From: Cristatella mucedo | Lineage: Eukaryota; Bryozoa; Phylactolaemata; Cristatellidae | Assembly: GCA_009760855.2 (NCBI GenBank) | Contig: WPIO01000205.1 | Coordinates: 282,223 to 346,222, forward strand | Length of the DNA: 64,000 bases | Reading direction: 5' to 3' | Shown: piece by piece, positions 50,415-61,327 of the stretch | How the letters are laid out: every line of letters begins with the position of its first letter | Position numbering within the stretch: position 1 is the stretch's first letter | The notes under the pieces: model-generated | What the model was told of the DNA's origin: nothing | What the model saw: only the letters and a program-made list of their open reading frames with translations | The model's database searches: none | Made by a program: the position numbers and the translations under genes

Positions 50415-50438
50415 AGCAGCAGCAGCAGCAGCAGCAGC

Positions 50439-50527
<89 letters not shown>
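50415..50527. repeat. (CAG)n microsatellite
   Basis: About 37 CAG units with a single CAC interruption near 50440. Ala, Gln/Ser or Leu frames across it are artefacts. Confidence 0.98.
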
Positions 50528-51081
50528 TCACTCTCGGCTGCTGATCCTATCTGCTGATTATGCATGCTTGACTGAACCAAATGCACCTGTATAATAACCA
50601 AATACAACGAAATCAATAAAAATCGAATAAATCCCTACATGGCCTTAAAGCTCATGTATTTTTAACCAAGTGGTCTACTGACTGGGTCGATATCTAGCGC
50701 GTGAATATACCACGTTGGGTTTTGGATGGTGGGAAGACAGATAGAGTACAAATAAAAAGCATAAAATTGTGGCACAGCAGAAAAATTACAAATCAGTCAT
50801 CGTGACCAAATGAGATTCGGTCCCTGAGCAAGAGGGACAACTCACATTGACAACGCCGAGAGAACTGGGACTGATTAGCTAAGAGCTGCCACGCCCTGCT
50901 GGTCAACCGAAGAGATGACGAGCTGCCGTCCCGTGCTCGAGGGAAGACAGCCTCACTAGATAGGCAGAAGCAGGAAGCGAAAGGCGATAAACGGCTCTTC
51001 CGGTCAACCAGGGGTCAACCGGTGCCAGCAAGTAGAGCATAAGACGAACACGAATCGCGTCTCGACGGCAGCATTTGACAG

Positions 51082-51086
<5 letters not shown>
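50528..51086. other. Unassigned, downstream flank of GT31 copy B
   Basis: No element recognised. No minus-strand AATAAA was seen close to the glycosyltransferase stop. Confidence 0.45.

Positions 51087-51151
<65 letters not shown>
51087..51151. repeat. (GA)n microsatellite
   Basis: 65 bp of GA about 210 bp downstream of the GT31 copy B stop codon. Confidence 0.98.
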
Positions 51152-51152
<1 letters not shown>

Positions 51153-51360
51153 ACCTGGTCGACAGCGACCGCCGTTACGACTGAAACTCGAGCCCAAGTC
51201 TTCGACAACGGCAACCTGAGATCGCTGAGCGAAACCGCTGGGCGGAGCTGGAATGTTTGCTGACATTGTAGCGTTCGTGGACGTAAAAAAGAAGAGTGAG
51301 TTTCGCCAAAACACAGAGGTACTTCCTTGGTCATGCCGAGCCGCCGAGCATCGATACGTC

Positions 51361-52833
51361 CTAGGTCTTAGCCGAGTCTAACGGCGTGCCGGCGGAAGTA
51401 GTGCTGGTAGCCTCGTAAGCAGAGCCGGTCGAGCACTCGTTAAGCAGCAGTGAGCGCCATATGGCCCGCATGCCGTCTGGCGTCACGTGATGGCCCGTTA
51501 TGACCTCAGGGTTGACGAACTGGCATGCAGGTTTCCACCTCGGCTTGAAGCCCAGATGCATGACGTGCGACACGTTGCCAATCTTTCTGGCGCAAATACC
51601 CGTGACGAAGACGTCTTCCATGCGGTCGAACAGTTCAGCCTGCGAGGCTGCGAACAGCTCGGGCACGATAGCCATCGCTATGACGTAGGTGGTGCCCGAC
51701 ACGTAGGGCGGATAGTGGTGGCCGTAGTGGCGCACGTACAGCGGGTCGCGCCACTTGTGTTCCGGCTTCACGTTGACGTGCAGGCGATTGCGCAGGTGGC
51801 CGATCACGGCGCGAGCCACGTCGTCGCGCCGCAGCAGCACCGCCCTCAGGTTCGGCAGCGACACGAACATGTCGTCGTCGACCTTGACCAGGTAGCGAGC
51901 CGACGGGCAGTGGAGCGACGCCCAGCGCAGCATCGCCACCGACTTGACGGTGAGCAGCTCGTACGAGTCGGCGAAGTCGGCCACGACCACGTCTCCGTGC
52001 CGCCGAGACTCGTCGTCCACGGCGCGCCGCACGCTCGCCATCGGCGACAGCCCGAGCAGGAAGACGAGGTCGAATCCGAGCGAGGCTCTCGCCTCGCCGC
52101 CGCCCCACGTCGCGCGCACAGCGTCGCGCTGCTCTCCGTTGCCAGGAGCGCTCGGCACGACGATCAAGGCGAGAGGAGGCGTGCCGCCGCCGCCGGCGCA
52201 GCTTCGGCCGCCGGCGCCGCGAAGCGGGCAGTCGAAGCGGTACTCGCGTTGGTGCACGCTCTCGTTGAAAGTCGAGTTCTCGTCTCCCGCCGCCGCTGCT
52301 GCCGCCGCCAGCGCGTCGGGCTTCCACGCCTGCGGGTGCTCGGGGCAGGAGAAAGCGCAGTGACAGCGATGCAGCGGCGCGGCGGCGGCCTTAGCGACGC
52401 GTCGCCGACGATGCTCGGGCGACAGCACGCCGCCGAAGTCGGTCGTCGCGACGACGACGAGAAGGAATGCCAAGCCAAGGTTAGCGGCGAAGAACCAAGC
52501 GTAGCGACGCTTGATGTTGGCTCCAGATGCGCCGAGCGTAGCTGAGGCGGCGGCGGCGGCGCATGTCTGGCAGCAGCGCTGCGAGTTTGCTGGGCTGCCC
52601 GCCTCGGCCCAGCAGCAGCAGCAGCCGACGGCGGCGGCGGGGACGCGCTCCCGGTCGAGGCTGGCCAGCCTTGCTGCGCTCAGCGCCAGATAATCCGCAG
52701 GGAACGTCCTGTGGCGGTCGACCGGCGCTGTAGGACAGAGCGGATTCTCGGGTCCAAAGCCGGTTGACGGCAACGAGGTGACGTCTGCAGTCGGCCAGGC
52801 CGCAGCCAATTCATTCTGGTGTAGCGAGTCCAA
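51361..52833 (-). CDS. GT31-type beta-1,3-glycosyltransferase, copy B
   Basis: Intronless frame of 490 residues, a second type II Golgi GT31 enzyme. Seen: a long cytosolic part with a CCCCW cluster (71-75), membrane span about 111-130, Ala-rich stem with possible N-glycosylation sites NST (186) and NES (190), EQRDAVRATW (234-243), DDD at 319-321 in VKVDDDMFVS, YPPYVSGTTY (374-383), EDVFVTGICARKIGNVSH (406-423). The C-terminal block PACQFVNPEVITGHHVTP matches the position where copy A has its own divergent version. The 110-residue cytosolic part is unusually long for the family, but the next Met is at residue 265, inside the catalytic domain, so ATG 52833 is the only workable start unless a 5' exon exists. 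Sugar and acceptor not determinable. Confidence 0.9.
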   Translation of the reverse strand: MDSLHQNELAAAWPTADVTSLPSTGFGPENPLCPTAPVDRHRTFPADYLALSAARLASLDRERVPAAAVGCCCCWAEAGSPANSQRCCQTCAAAAASATLGASGANIKRRYAWFFAANLGLAFLLVVVATTDFGGVLSPEHRRRRVAKAAAAPLHRCHCAFSCPEHPQAWKPDALAAAAAAAGDENSTFNESVHQREYRFDCPLRGAGGRSCAGGGGTPPLALIVVPSAPGNGEQRDAVRATWGGGEARASLGFDLVFLLGLSPMASVRRAVDDESRRHGDVVVADFADSYELLTVKSVAMLRWASLHCPSARYLVKVDDDMFVSLPNLRAVLLRRDDVARAVIGHLRNRLHVNVKPEHKWRDPLYVRHYGHHYPPYVSGTTYVIAMAIVPELFAASQAELFDRMEDVFVTGICARKIGNVSHVMHLGFKPRWKPACQFVNPEVITGHHVTPDGMRAIWRSLLLNECSTGSAYEATSTTSAGTPLDSAKT

Positions 52834-53231
52834 CGCAGCTCGCGTGTTTATGACGTTGCTGAGGAGACAACTCTACCGCAGCGCTGCCATAGATATGCGC
52901 TCAAATAAGCCGCACCTGAAGTGGCCTTGTTCGAGTTCAATTGGCCTAGGTACACGTGACATACAGCCAATCAATAGTGGTCTACGGCTCAAAAAGTAGA
53001 TCGTGTCCTGCGATATCTTCCGAAACGACTGGTAATAATATTAACGAAATTGGATCTATTTTAGAGTCTTGAGAAGAACTTAATAAATATATAGGTGCTG
53101 TGCAACTTTTGGAAGGGAATCAGTAATCAAGAGCCAGAACTTGCCACTAGCTGAGCACGCTAGCCCCACAGGGAAGTCTGCAAATGTTGCTCAACACAAC
53201 CTTGCAGAATTCGAGCTTGGATAGATAAAGA
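52834..53231. other. Upstream flank of GT31 copy B
   Basis: No CpG-rich promoter as prominent as that of copy A; nothing else recognised. Confidence 0.4.
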
Positions 53232-53364
53232 ATAGTAATAATGATTGTAAAAATTACAAAACTATTTTATAGAGCCCCCAGAAAACGTAATCTCTCTCTA
53301 GGCACTTTACATATCCTGCAAAGGAAGCATGATCCAATGGTTAGCGGTGGCATGCTGAATGTCC
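53232..53364 (-). mobile_element. LINE-A 3' end of the longest copy
   Basis: Minus-strand hairpin tail and the start of the 3' untranslated region, up to the LINE-B insertion. Resumes at 53803. Confidence 0.83.
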
Positions 53365-53802
53365 GTAATGTAATGTAATGTATCTCCGTCAGTAACTCCA
53401 CAAAGTCATAAAGACCATGTGGGTGTTACGATTAAGAGTTTTGTATAGCACACTCACAGCCTAAGCGGCTTTCGGTACGCATTCGGTAGCCAACAGACTT
53501 CGTCTCACGCAACAAAGAGAAAGTGGGAAGCATAGCAGAGTCAGGAGAGCAGTTGAGGTAGTGAGTAGCATAGTAGTAGCAGCTCAGGACCGCTGAAAAG
53601 GATGAGCCATAGTCGGCAGCAGAAGAGTAGTTGCCAGTGCATAAGAATTGTGAAAGCGAGTTCCACAGCCTAGGACCTACAGAGCTACAGCTTCTGTCGC
53701 CGACGGTCGTTAAGCGGAGGAATGGAACAGCTAATTTATTGTCCACACAGGACCTGAGGGCGCGAACAGGCTGAAACTGATGCAGCAGTTCAGCTAGGTA
53801 CG
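53365..53802 (-). mobile_element. LINE-B inserted into LINE-A
   Basis: Minus-strand LINE-B 3' part with frame YLAELLHQFQPVRALRSC, NKLAVPFLRLTTVGDRSC, RLWNSLSQFL, and an ATTAC-repeat 3' end at 53365-53380. Confidence 0.9.
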
Positions 53803-54489
53803 AATAAGCAGACACAGGACAACTCACTAGGACCCACTAAATGCAGTGATGCGTACAGAAGATGCGTTTTAGGTCCTTTTTAAATGCCGGCAAGTCAAAG
53901 GATGTCGGGAGTGAGTTCCAGGCTTTGGGTGCATAGGAGCTAAAGGCACGATCTATAAAAGACCTGAGGTACGTACGAAGTGTAACTAAATGATTAGATT
54001 CAGAAAAGCTGGTGATACGATGGCTAACATCGCGTGGGAGTAGATCTAATAGGTAGCCTGGAGCTAAAGAATGAAGGGACCTAAAAGTATGTGACAGAAC
54101 CTTGAAGTCGATTCACTGCTTGACTGGGAGCCACTAAAGGTCGGCGAGAAGTTGTGTGACGTGGCAACTGCAACCCTTACGGCAGAGATGCGTAGCTATT
54201 GAGTTTTGCACCAACTGTAAGCGCCTGGTTGCACAGGTTTGTAGACCAGCATCTAGTAAGTTACAGAAGTAGATACGAGATGTCACGAATCCATGTATCA
54301 ATTCAGATGTATTATAACTGCCTAAGCAGGCCCAACTTTTACCAGTATTTATTTGCTGAAAGTTGGAAGACTTGACTTTGGAGCTGACTGATGTGGTCAT
54401 CCAATGAAAGGTCACTTAGCAACAGGACACCTTGATTTCTTGCAGCTGCAACAGAAGATATACTTGCAGATCCGATTTTGAATGTTAGG

Positions 54490-54576
54490 TTTTCCAATTC
54501 CCTTTGCAGCAAATGTAAAACGCCTAGAAAGAGATTGCGTTCTTTGAGGGCGCTTTATCAAGTGCATTATTATTAA
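54490..54576 (+). mobile_element. LINE-A tail inserted in the opposite strand
   Basis: CCCTTTGCAGCAAATGTAAA, ACGCCTAGAAAGAGATTGCG, GGGCGCTTTATCAAGTGCAT and ATTATTA, inside the minus-strand LINE-A. Confidence 0.8.
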
Positions 54577-55785
54577 TTTCAGCGTGACAATCTGTTCGCC
54601 CATGACTAGTAAGTTGGTTTTATTGTCATTTAATTAAGGAAAGTTTGCTGGCATCCTTGTGCGGATGTTATCAATATATGCAGCAAGGAAGTTGAGAGAA
54701 TTCAATATGCTCGACGGGTGGTAGGAATCAAAGCATGGGTGCACCCGAGTGTCTTCGGCATAGAAGTGTAAGCCTAGATTGTGCCTGGACAGGAAGTCCT
54801 ATTAGGGAGTGTAGAAACCGTGAAAAGAAACTGAGCCGAGGCCACATAGCCCCGAGGTACTCTTCCGTAATCTAGTGGCTCCTTGGATGATATTTATTAT
54901 TTCTTATCAGTGCTCTGCAATTTTCCACTGGGATAGAACCCGAACAAATTTAGCGCTGTGCCAGTGATGCCCAGGCAAAATGAGAGGAGATCGAGAAGGG
55001 CTTAGAGATCAATATTAAAAAAACAAGCACAGAGACTCTACCTTGGTGTGCATTCATAAGTAGGTCGTTATAGAGCCAAAGGAATATTGAGTCCGTGGGG
55101 GGATCTAAAACCAGACTGTTATTTACAAGCTACATTTAAAGTTTCAATAAATGAGTTCAGCTGGACTGCCACACATTTTGCCAGTGTCTTTGATAAGAAC
55201 GGTAGATAGGAGAGAATGTGTGGAAGTTGCTCAAGTTCTCTTTGTCTAGTATTAATTTCTTAGTTAGAAGCCTCAAAATAGGTTTTTTGAAAGGTGCTGG
55301 GGCATCACTCGATTCTAATGACAAATTAATGATATCAGGTGTTGCATGGCAGCAACAGATCCGTACATCGTAGAAGCAGGACGTTGTTCTTCCAGGGATC
55401 TTTATTAGTAATAGTCATCTTCTTTGATGGGGATATGAGCTTCAGAGGTCACTAGTGGCCCACTTGAATGTAGACATTGAGGTACTGCACGGAATTTAGG
55501 GACATGAGTCCAGAGAGCATGCTGCAACCCTAGAGATGGACTTCCTGATCTGGTTTATCTTGTTGAAAAAGAAGCCAAAGAAGCGATCAGCTTCTGGTTA
55601 TGATAAGGATTACTAAGTAGACGAGGTCCTCGATTTACATGATTGACTTGAGATGTGAAGGAGAGAGGACACACACTGTTGACTGAATGAGGTCTGTGTG
55701 AGGTCAGATAAGCAAACTCTGGTAATACTGGGTGATGACAGCGTGCAGTTTTAGGAGAAAATTTAGTCGAGTGTGCGACCCTCGT

Positions 55786-55940
55786 CGTGAGCCACGATGG
55801 CTCACTAAGTAAGGCGGTTGCTTTTCACGACCCCGGTCCTGAAGTTGTCGGTTCCTAGCGCAGCTGCAAGCGATGGCGATAGCCATAAAGGCTCTTCCGT
55901 CGCTATAAAAAAGATGCTGTTAAATCAGCTAGTATCCTTT
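55786..55940 (+). mobile_element. SINE-2 inserted in LINE-A
   Basis: GCCACGATGGCTCACTAAGT head, damaged B box (GTCGGTTCCTAGC), tail GATAGCCATAAAGGCTCTTC and GCTGTTAAATCAGCTAG. Confidence 0.83.
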
Positions 55941-56404
55941 TGAGTCGTTTCAAGCACACGAGTCACGAGAGAAAGTGGGTCAGTGCATGAAATTTGGCGC
56001 TTAAACTGTGTCACTTACGTTATCGACATAAATTTTTAAATCGCCTGAAAAAACAAGGAAAGATCGATTTCTTGCGTACAGAATTAAAATTAGATAATAT
56101 AAATCTGAGATTAAGGACTGGCTGACTGGGGCGGTAGTCTATTACAGCTATTGGCAGCTCGTTGTCTGATGAACTCAAAAGTAGAGATTCGAAATAATGC
56201 TTTGAGAGTACTGCAAACGGCTTTATATTGGAGGACGGACGTGCAATACTGCCGACTCCGTCACCAGTTTTGATTGATCTCGGGGTATGAAAAAAGGAGA
56301 AGCCCGTTTTAGTTGCATTTGACCGGAAATCGGCGATCTTCGGTGATCTTTCAGACTCAGCTTCTTAAACGGCGATTCATTAATACGTTTAATTATTAAT
56401 TGTT

Positions 56405-56860
56405 ATTTGTTACAATAAGTTTGCATAGCACCGTCGGAGAACTGAAGCTCATAGTAGGTACTTTAAATATTCTGTATAGAAAGCCTTACCAAAGGATTGG
56501 CAGTCACTTCCGGAAGCAGCAGAAATAGTGTAAGCAGGTGCATGCACAAGAAGAGCCAATCGCAAAGACCTACCAAATGCTGCAATCAACATGATCGATT
56601 TAAGCTTTTTTCTGAATGTCGTCGTGGCAGGGGGGCGTTGTGACATGCGTCGGTAGTGAGTTCCAGGCTTTGGGAGCGTAGGAACTAAAGGTGCTGTCTC
56701 CAACAGCTTTGAGTTTCGTATGAGATATGACGAAACGATTCGACACAGAACAGCGGGTTTTAAGATTCTTCGCCTGTTTGGTGAGTAGTTTTGATAACTA
56801 GACTGGAGCTAGAAAATGAAGGGACCTAAAAGTAAGTGACAAAATCTTGAAGTCAAATTG
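56405..56860 (-). mobile_element. LINE-A 3' fragment
   Basis: Separate minus-strand LINE-A copy: tail near 56410-56470, then 3' untranslated region and end of frame. Diverged. Confidence 0.75.
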
Positions 56861-56949
56861 GTCTCCTTATAGATGACGCTTAGAGAGGACCGACTGGAGA
56901 CTTCGCTCCTTCCTGTCGGAAATGCAAACTATCCCAAAAAAGGGTACTA

Positions 56950-57004
56950 CCCTAGAGATTCACTTCTCTTAGGGCGATATGCAAATTAATTATAACTTAT
57001 ATAT
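56950..57004 (+). mobile_element. SINE-1 tail fragment
   Basis: AGAGATTCACTTCTCTTAGG, GCGATATGCAAATTAATTAT. Tail only. Confidence 0.55.
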
Positions 57005-57209
57005 TGCCAAGGTAGTAATGACAAGTCGTTCACGAAATACCCCAAGAGAAGCGATCTCTAGCTAGGTGCAGTAGAGATCGCAGCTAGAAAAGTTCTATTC
57101 AAGGGTGACTCATCGTGTGACGTATGGCGTGCTCACGAGTGCATTCGTTTAACGAAAAGAGAGCCAGGAGAGCGCATCGAATCCTGCATAGGGAAGAGGA
57201 AGCGTAGTT

Positions 57210-57545
57210 TAATAATGATAATAATAATAATAATACACTTGATAAAGCGCCCACAGAGAACTCTGTCTCTTTCCAGGCACTTTACATTTCTGCAAAGGAA
57301 ACGCGATTGAATGGTGAGTAATATCATGCTTGATAGGTTACAGGAATAACAAGTTTAGAGGTGTCATGCATAAGGTCAGCATGCAAGTGTGGTTAGTGGC
57401 AGCATGCACAGTGTCAGCACGAACAAGCACATAAAGGACGAATTAGATTGCCCCACTAAATGCTGTGATAAATAGATCCGGTAATAGTTTCTTTTTAAAT
57501 GTGGTCAATTCAGGAGAGGTCGTCGCGAAACTCGGGAGTGAGTTC
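57210..57545 (-). mobile_element. LINE-A 3' fragment
   Basis: (ATT)n tail at 57210-57234 (minus strand), hairpin, 3' untranslated region and part of the frame end. Confidence 0.83.
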
Positions 57546-57660
57546 ATAGTCGAATGGCGAATGATGGCTGTCTGGCTACGAACCGAGATCAATTCACGAT
57601 CTGCCTCAAATGTTGGGCCACTGGGTATGCATAGACAGATCACTGAAGGACGTTTTAGAC

Positions 57661-58377
57661 CTTCAGGGCTCTAGCACCTAGTCGATCGCTGTAGGAGATA
57701 AAGTAAGCAAACGGTGAAGCCTGATTCAAAAGCCTCAGTTCTATAGCGGCAGGATAGCCACATGAAGCGGCACACGTAACGAGTCGCTTGTTGCAGGATC
57801 CACCATCTCTGGGTAACCTAATATCTAGTATCGATGGGTAATCCAGTATCCAGAATCCGCTAAGCAGCAGCCAACGAAACGCGTACACCTCGGACCAGGC
57901 CAGGGTCATTAAGTGCACTGATGGCGGCAGCTGGCTTGAACTAGCTAAAGTTAATCTAGAAAAAGTTTGCATGAGATCATGGAAATGGCTGTTGATATGG
58001 TGCAGGTGCTTGGCACCGTGGCGTTGACTGACGATTTTGGTTGTGAACTGGTCCTGTCCCGGTTAGAGGTTTGAGCCACGGTGGAGCCTGTGACAGCCGT
58101 GACTTGCTTCGTGACGACTATCGTTCGAGCTGGTGAGGTTCTGGACAGCTGACTGGATTGCTGAGGCGATGGCAGTAGTGAGCCAGATACCACGCAGTCG
58201 CCTGGATACGTCGCCGGATACTACGAAGTGCTTCTGCTACGGTCTGGGGATGTCTGCTCCTCCCGTTGCTCTTTAAACTAAGCTCGTTTTAGTATGAGAC
58301 CATTTTGGGTATCTATTAAGATGGCGCTGCGGGTAAGGGTGCTCGTCTGTCTCCAGCCTAGGGAAGTGCTAACAGCC
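57661..58377. other. Repeat-free stretch with an open Ser/Thr-rich frame
   Basis: No mobile element recognised. The minus strand is open from about 58235 to 57951 for a Ser/Thr/Gln-rich sequence including ARTIVVTKQVTAVTGSTVAQ. No splice sites or homologue recognised; a coding exon is possible but unproven. Confidence 0.3.
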
Positions 58378-58832
58378 TGAAAGTATGAACAGCAGAGAAT
58401 TCTCATAGGAAACCCTAAGCGTGTGGCTGGATTAAAAGGCTTTGCTCTTGTAGCAGGTGATGGTGTTGTGCGACCATCACCACGTGCTCGAAATTTAGGT
58501 GTCGTTTTCGGAAGCGGGCTAAAATTTAAAAGCTTCATTCAGAAGACTGCTTCTACGGCTATCCATCACGTCCGATCCCTATTCAAGATTAGGAGCTATT
58601 CCACGGTGGCTTGCCAAAAATTTAACTAGCTCCTTGGTTCTGACTCGGCTTGATTATTGTAATTCCCTTTTTGCTGGGCTGCCAAAGAAAGCAATTAGGC
58701 CACTGCAGCTGACCATGAATATGGCTGCAAGGCTAGTTTTTAAGTCCCAGAGGTTTGAACACGTGTCTCCTTTGCTAAAAGAGCTAGGATTGATGCCGTT
58801 TGAGCAACAGATACAGAGCAAAGTTCTTACGC
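58378..58832 (+). mobile_element. LINE-B internal fragment
   Basis: Frames GLKGFALVAGDGVVRPSPRA, LTRLDYCNSLFAGLPKKAIR and FEHVSPLLKELG; stops abruptly after CAGAGCAAAGTTCTTACG, so it is truncated at its 3' end, which is unusual for a simple LINE insertion. Confidence 0.85.
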
Positions 58833-59787
58833 GACGATGAAGTCGAGGCTGCTTCAGCGACAGCCGCAGAAGAGACTACCCGAAAATCCTCGGTGACAAT
58901 TTGTGCTAGAGCCTGTCGAGGTGGCGAAGCCGAACCTTGACAGCTACCATAGCTGGAGGTTAGGTTTTATTTTCTTATTCACGGTCGATGGTGGCCTTTA
59001 TTTAAGTAGGGGGCAGTGAAATGGCGACGCCAACTAAACCGGCCGGATTGTGGACGAGAATCATTACGCGCGGTTATGCGATTATACGACAGTCTATTGC
59101 CGAGGCCGCATACAAGCCGCTGCTCTGAGCCTCTGGCGGGCGGTCGCACAGTCAGTCGAGGCTCGAGGCATTGGCAATGGAGCTGATTGAAACTCCAGGC
59201 TACAGACCATTGGAGTACGTCATGGCCGCTGTTGAACGCCCGCTACTGTCCGCTGCTAATACATAGACCTGTCTGCATTATGGATACGGACTTGCTCTGT
59301 CGAGGCATATGAGCGCTCTTCGTCGCCGCCATGCTAATGCTACAGTCGGCGTAGCTGCGTGCATTGGTGCAGCAGCTACACGTTTGGAGTCCAGCGCTGC
59401 GATTTTTCTTGATTTTTCACGCGCATAAACTCGAGCTGCTTGCATCAATTAAAAAGAAAAGAAAAAGACGGCTACTCCTGCAGGAGGAAAATCTGGACAC
59501 GCTACAGCGGGCTCCTAGATTCCCTTCAGAAAAGCTCCGCCGCGAGCCTTTATTGTGGAGGTGGGAAATGGCACTCCTCGATGCCAAGATAGCGAGCTCT
59601 CGCTCGAATTTCCGGCGGTCTGCTTCCGGTGCTGCCTTGGGGCGGGACTGTCGCTCAGGGTTATCGCTCGCTCAGGCGTCGCTTAGTCGCCCACGAACCC
59701 ATCGAGGCTGGGCCCCGACAAATCTCTGGCAAAAAGTTGCCTTAAACCGATTGATGCGGTGATAACTCACTGGCAGAGCGATGACGT
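58833..59787. other. Unassigned intergenic sequence
   Basis: No element or exon recognised; the 132-codon frame 59364-59762 has no familiar motif. Confidence 0.45.
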
Positions 59788-60322
59788 AGTACAAGCCTCC
59801 TTTGCTGAAAGAGCTAGAATGGTTGCCGGTTGAGCAAAGGATACAGAGCAAAGTTCTTACGCTGACCCACAAGGCCCGCCACGGCTTGGTTCCTTCATAC
59901 CTAGCTGAACTGCTGCATCAGTTTCAGCCTGTTCGCGCCCTCAGGTCCGGTGTGGACAATAAATTAGCTGTCCCATTCCTTCGCTTAAAGACAGTTGGCG
60001 ACAGAAGCTTTAGCTCTGCAGGTCTTAGACTGTGGAACTCGCTTCCACAATTCTTACGCAACGACATCTACTCTGCAACTGCCGACTATGGCACATCTTT
60101 TTCAGCGGTCCTGAACTGCTACGTCTATGCTACTCACTACCTCAGCTGCTCTCCTGACTCTGCTATGCTTCCCACTTTCTCTTTGTTGCGTGAGACGAAG
60201 TCTGTTGGCTACCGAATGAGTACCGAAAGCCGCTTAGGCTGTGAGTGCGCTATACAAAACTCTCCTGCGTAACACCCACATGGTCTTTATGACTTTGGGG
60301 AGTTACTGACGGAGATACAAGA
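59788..60322 (+). mobile_element. LINE-B 3' part, intact frame end
   Basis: Frame 59802-60272 from LKELEWLPVEQRIQSKVLTL to ESRLGCECAIQNSPA, then 3' untranslated region. Begins abruptly at CCTCCTTTGCTGAAAGAG (5' truncation). Confidence 0.9.
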
Positions 60323-60341
60323 CAAGACAAGACAAGACAAG
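60318..60341. repeat. (GACAA)n tail of LINE-B
   Basis: Five GACAA-type units directly after the LINE-B 3' end, in place of the ATTAC/ACATT units at other copies. Confidence 0.9.
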
Positions 60342-61077
60342 CCTGCGCTCGGCTCAAGCCTCGTGTACGCGCTCCGCGTCGTCCTCCGCGTCATATGTGT
60401 GCCCTGCCTTTTTTTATTTATTCATTGCATCTTATTTATTTATTGTCCGGTCTTCATTCATGGCTTCCTAAACGTCACATGCCGGTGAATTTAAGCTCCA
60501 CACGACTGCCTTTTCTGCCCGCCACCGCATGATGTGATTAAATAATGAAGAGCTCACAGTGTGTGATCAACACTGTCTCTTGTGGAACGTATCGATGATT
60601 GTACTGGTCTTGTCGTCTGCCGCGCCTTTCAAAGTAATGAAGAAGGCGTGCTTTTGACGATGCCTACGATCGGTAGCTGGTTCGGTTCGGCCCTAGCCTT
60701 GACCCGGAAGTTGAAGTTTCCGAGTCCCCGTCTCGTCTTCCATCAGTCCTTGCCACCTTGCCACCTACAATCTTGGCGAAGTATTCACCTACGACTGAAG
60801 CAATGCTGAATCAGGGCAGGAAGTAGCGTGCAAACGAGGCTTGAGCCAACCGAAGGCTTGCAAGACGTACTCGCTCCGCAGGAGAGTTATCTCCCCATCG
60901 ACAGTAGACATATAAGGCATCGACATTTTTAGCTGATTACCTGAGCAGTATAGCAGCGAATCTCTCTGCAGGCAGCATAGAAAATTATCGTTATTATTAT
61001 TTTTGTACCTTTGTTGCTCAGATATCTCGGCACTTGCTTCTATGCAAACTAAAAGTTCGGAATTAATTGAACGTCGA
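60342..61077. other. Unassigned intergenic sequence
   Basis: TTTATTTATT-rich patch near 60410-60450; nothing else recognised. Confidence 0.45.
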
Positions 61078-61179
61078 ATTGGTTTGGCCAGTGGAGCTCG
61101 CCCCGACCAAGGTCTGGCGGAGGTCGTGGGCTCTAGCCCTGTGGAATATGTGAAGCGCCAGAATAGAGACTCATACAAT

Positions 61180-61180
<1 letters not shown>
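61078..61180 (+). mobile_element. SINE-1 copy joined to (CA)n(TA)n
   Basis: Plus-strand SINE-1 with shortened head (TTGGTTTGGCCAGTGGAGCT), GACCAAGGTCTGGCGGAGGT, and tail AGCGCCAGAATAGAGACTCA, running straight into (CA)n. Confidence 0.85.
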
Positions 61181-61182
<2 letters not shown>

Positions 61183-61240
<58 letters not shown>

Positions 61241-61322
61241 TACACACGCATATATATATATATATACATATATATGTGTATAAATATATATTCTTTATAT
61301 ATATATATATATTCTATATATA
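61183..61322. repeat. (CA)n then (TA)n compound microsatellite
   Basis: CA tract 61183-61235, then TA-rich imperfect tract to 61322, at the 3' end of a SINE-1. Confidence 0.95.
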
Positions 61323-61327
61323 AATAA

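Larger units (their letters stand above)
53803..56345 (-). mobile_element. LINE-A, longest copy: endonuclease and reverse-transcriptase remnants
   Basis: In minus-strand order from the high end: an endonuclease-like stretch (SIKTGDGVGSIA; PIAVIDYRPP near 56130), FFFNKINQIRKS near 55560, a palm-like stretch (LILDKENLSN near 55250), a YADD-region remnant (LHFYAEDTRVHP near 54740), then the C-terminus (SWLPVKQ near 54120). Many stops and frameshifts. A LINE-A tail (54490-54576) and a SINE-2 (55786-55940) are inserted. Not capable of movement itself. Confidence 0.75.

Noticed and set aside
51487-52545. 352-codon plus-strand frame opposite GT31 copy B
   Set aside because: Same reason: composition-driven antisense frame.
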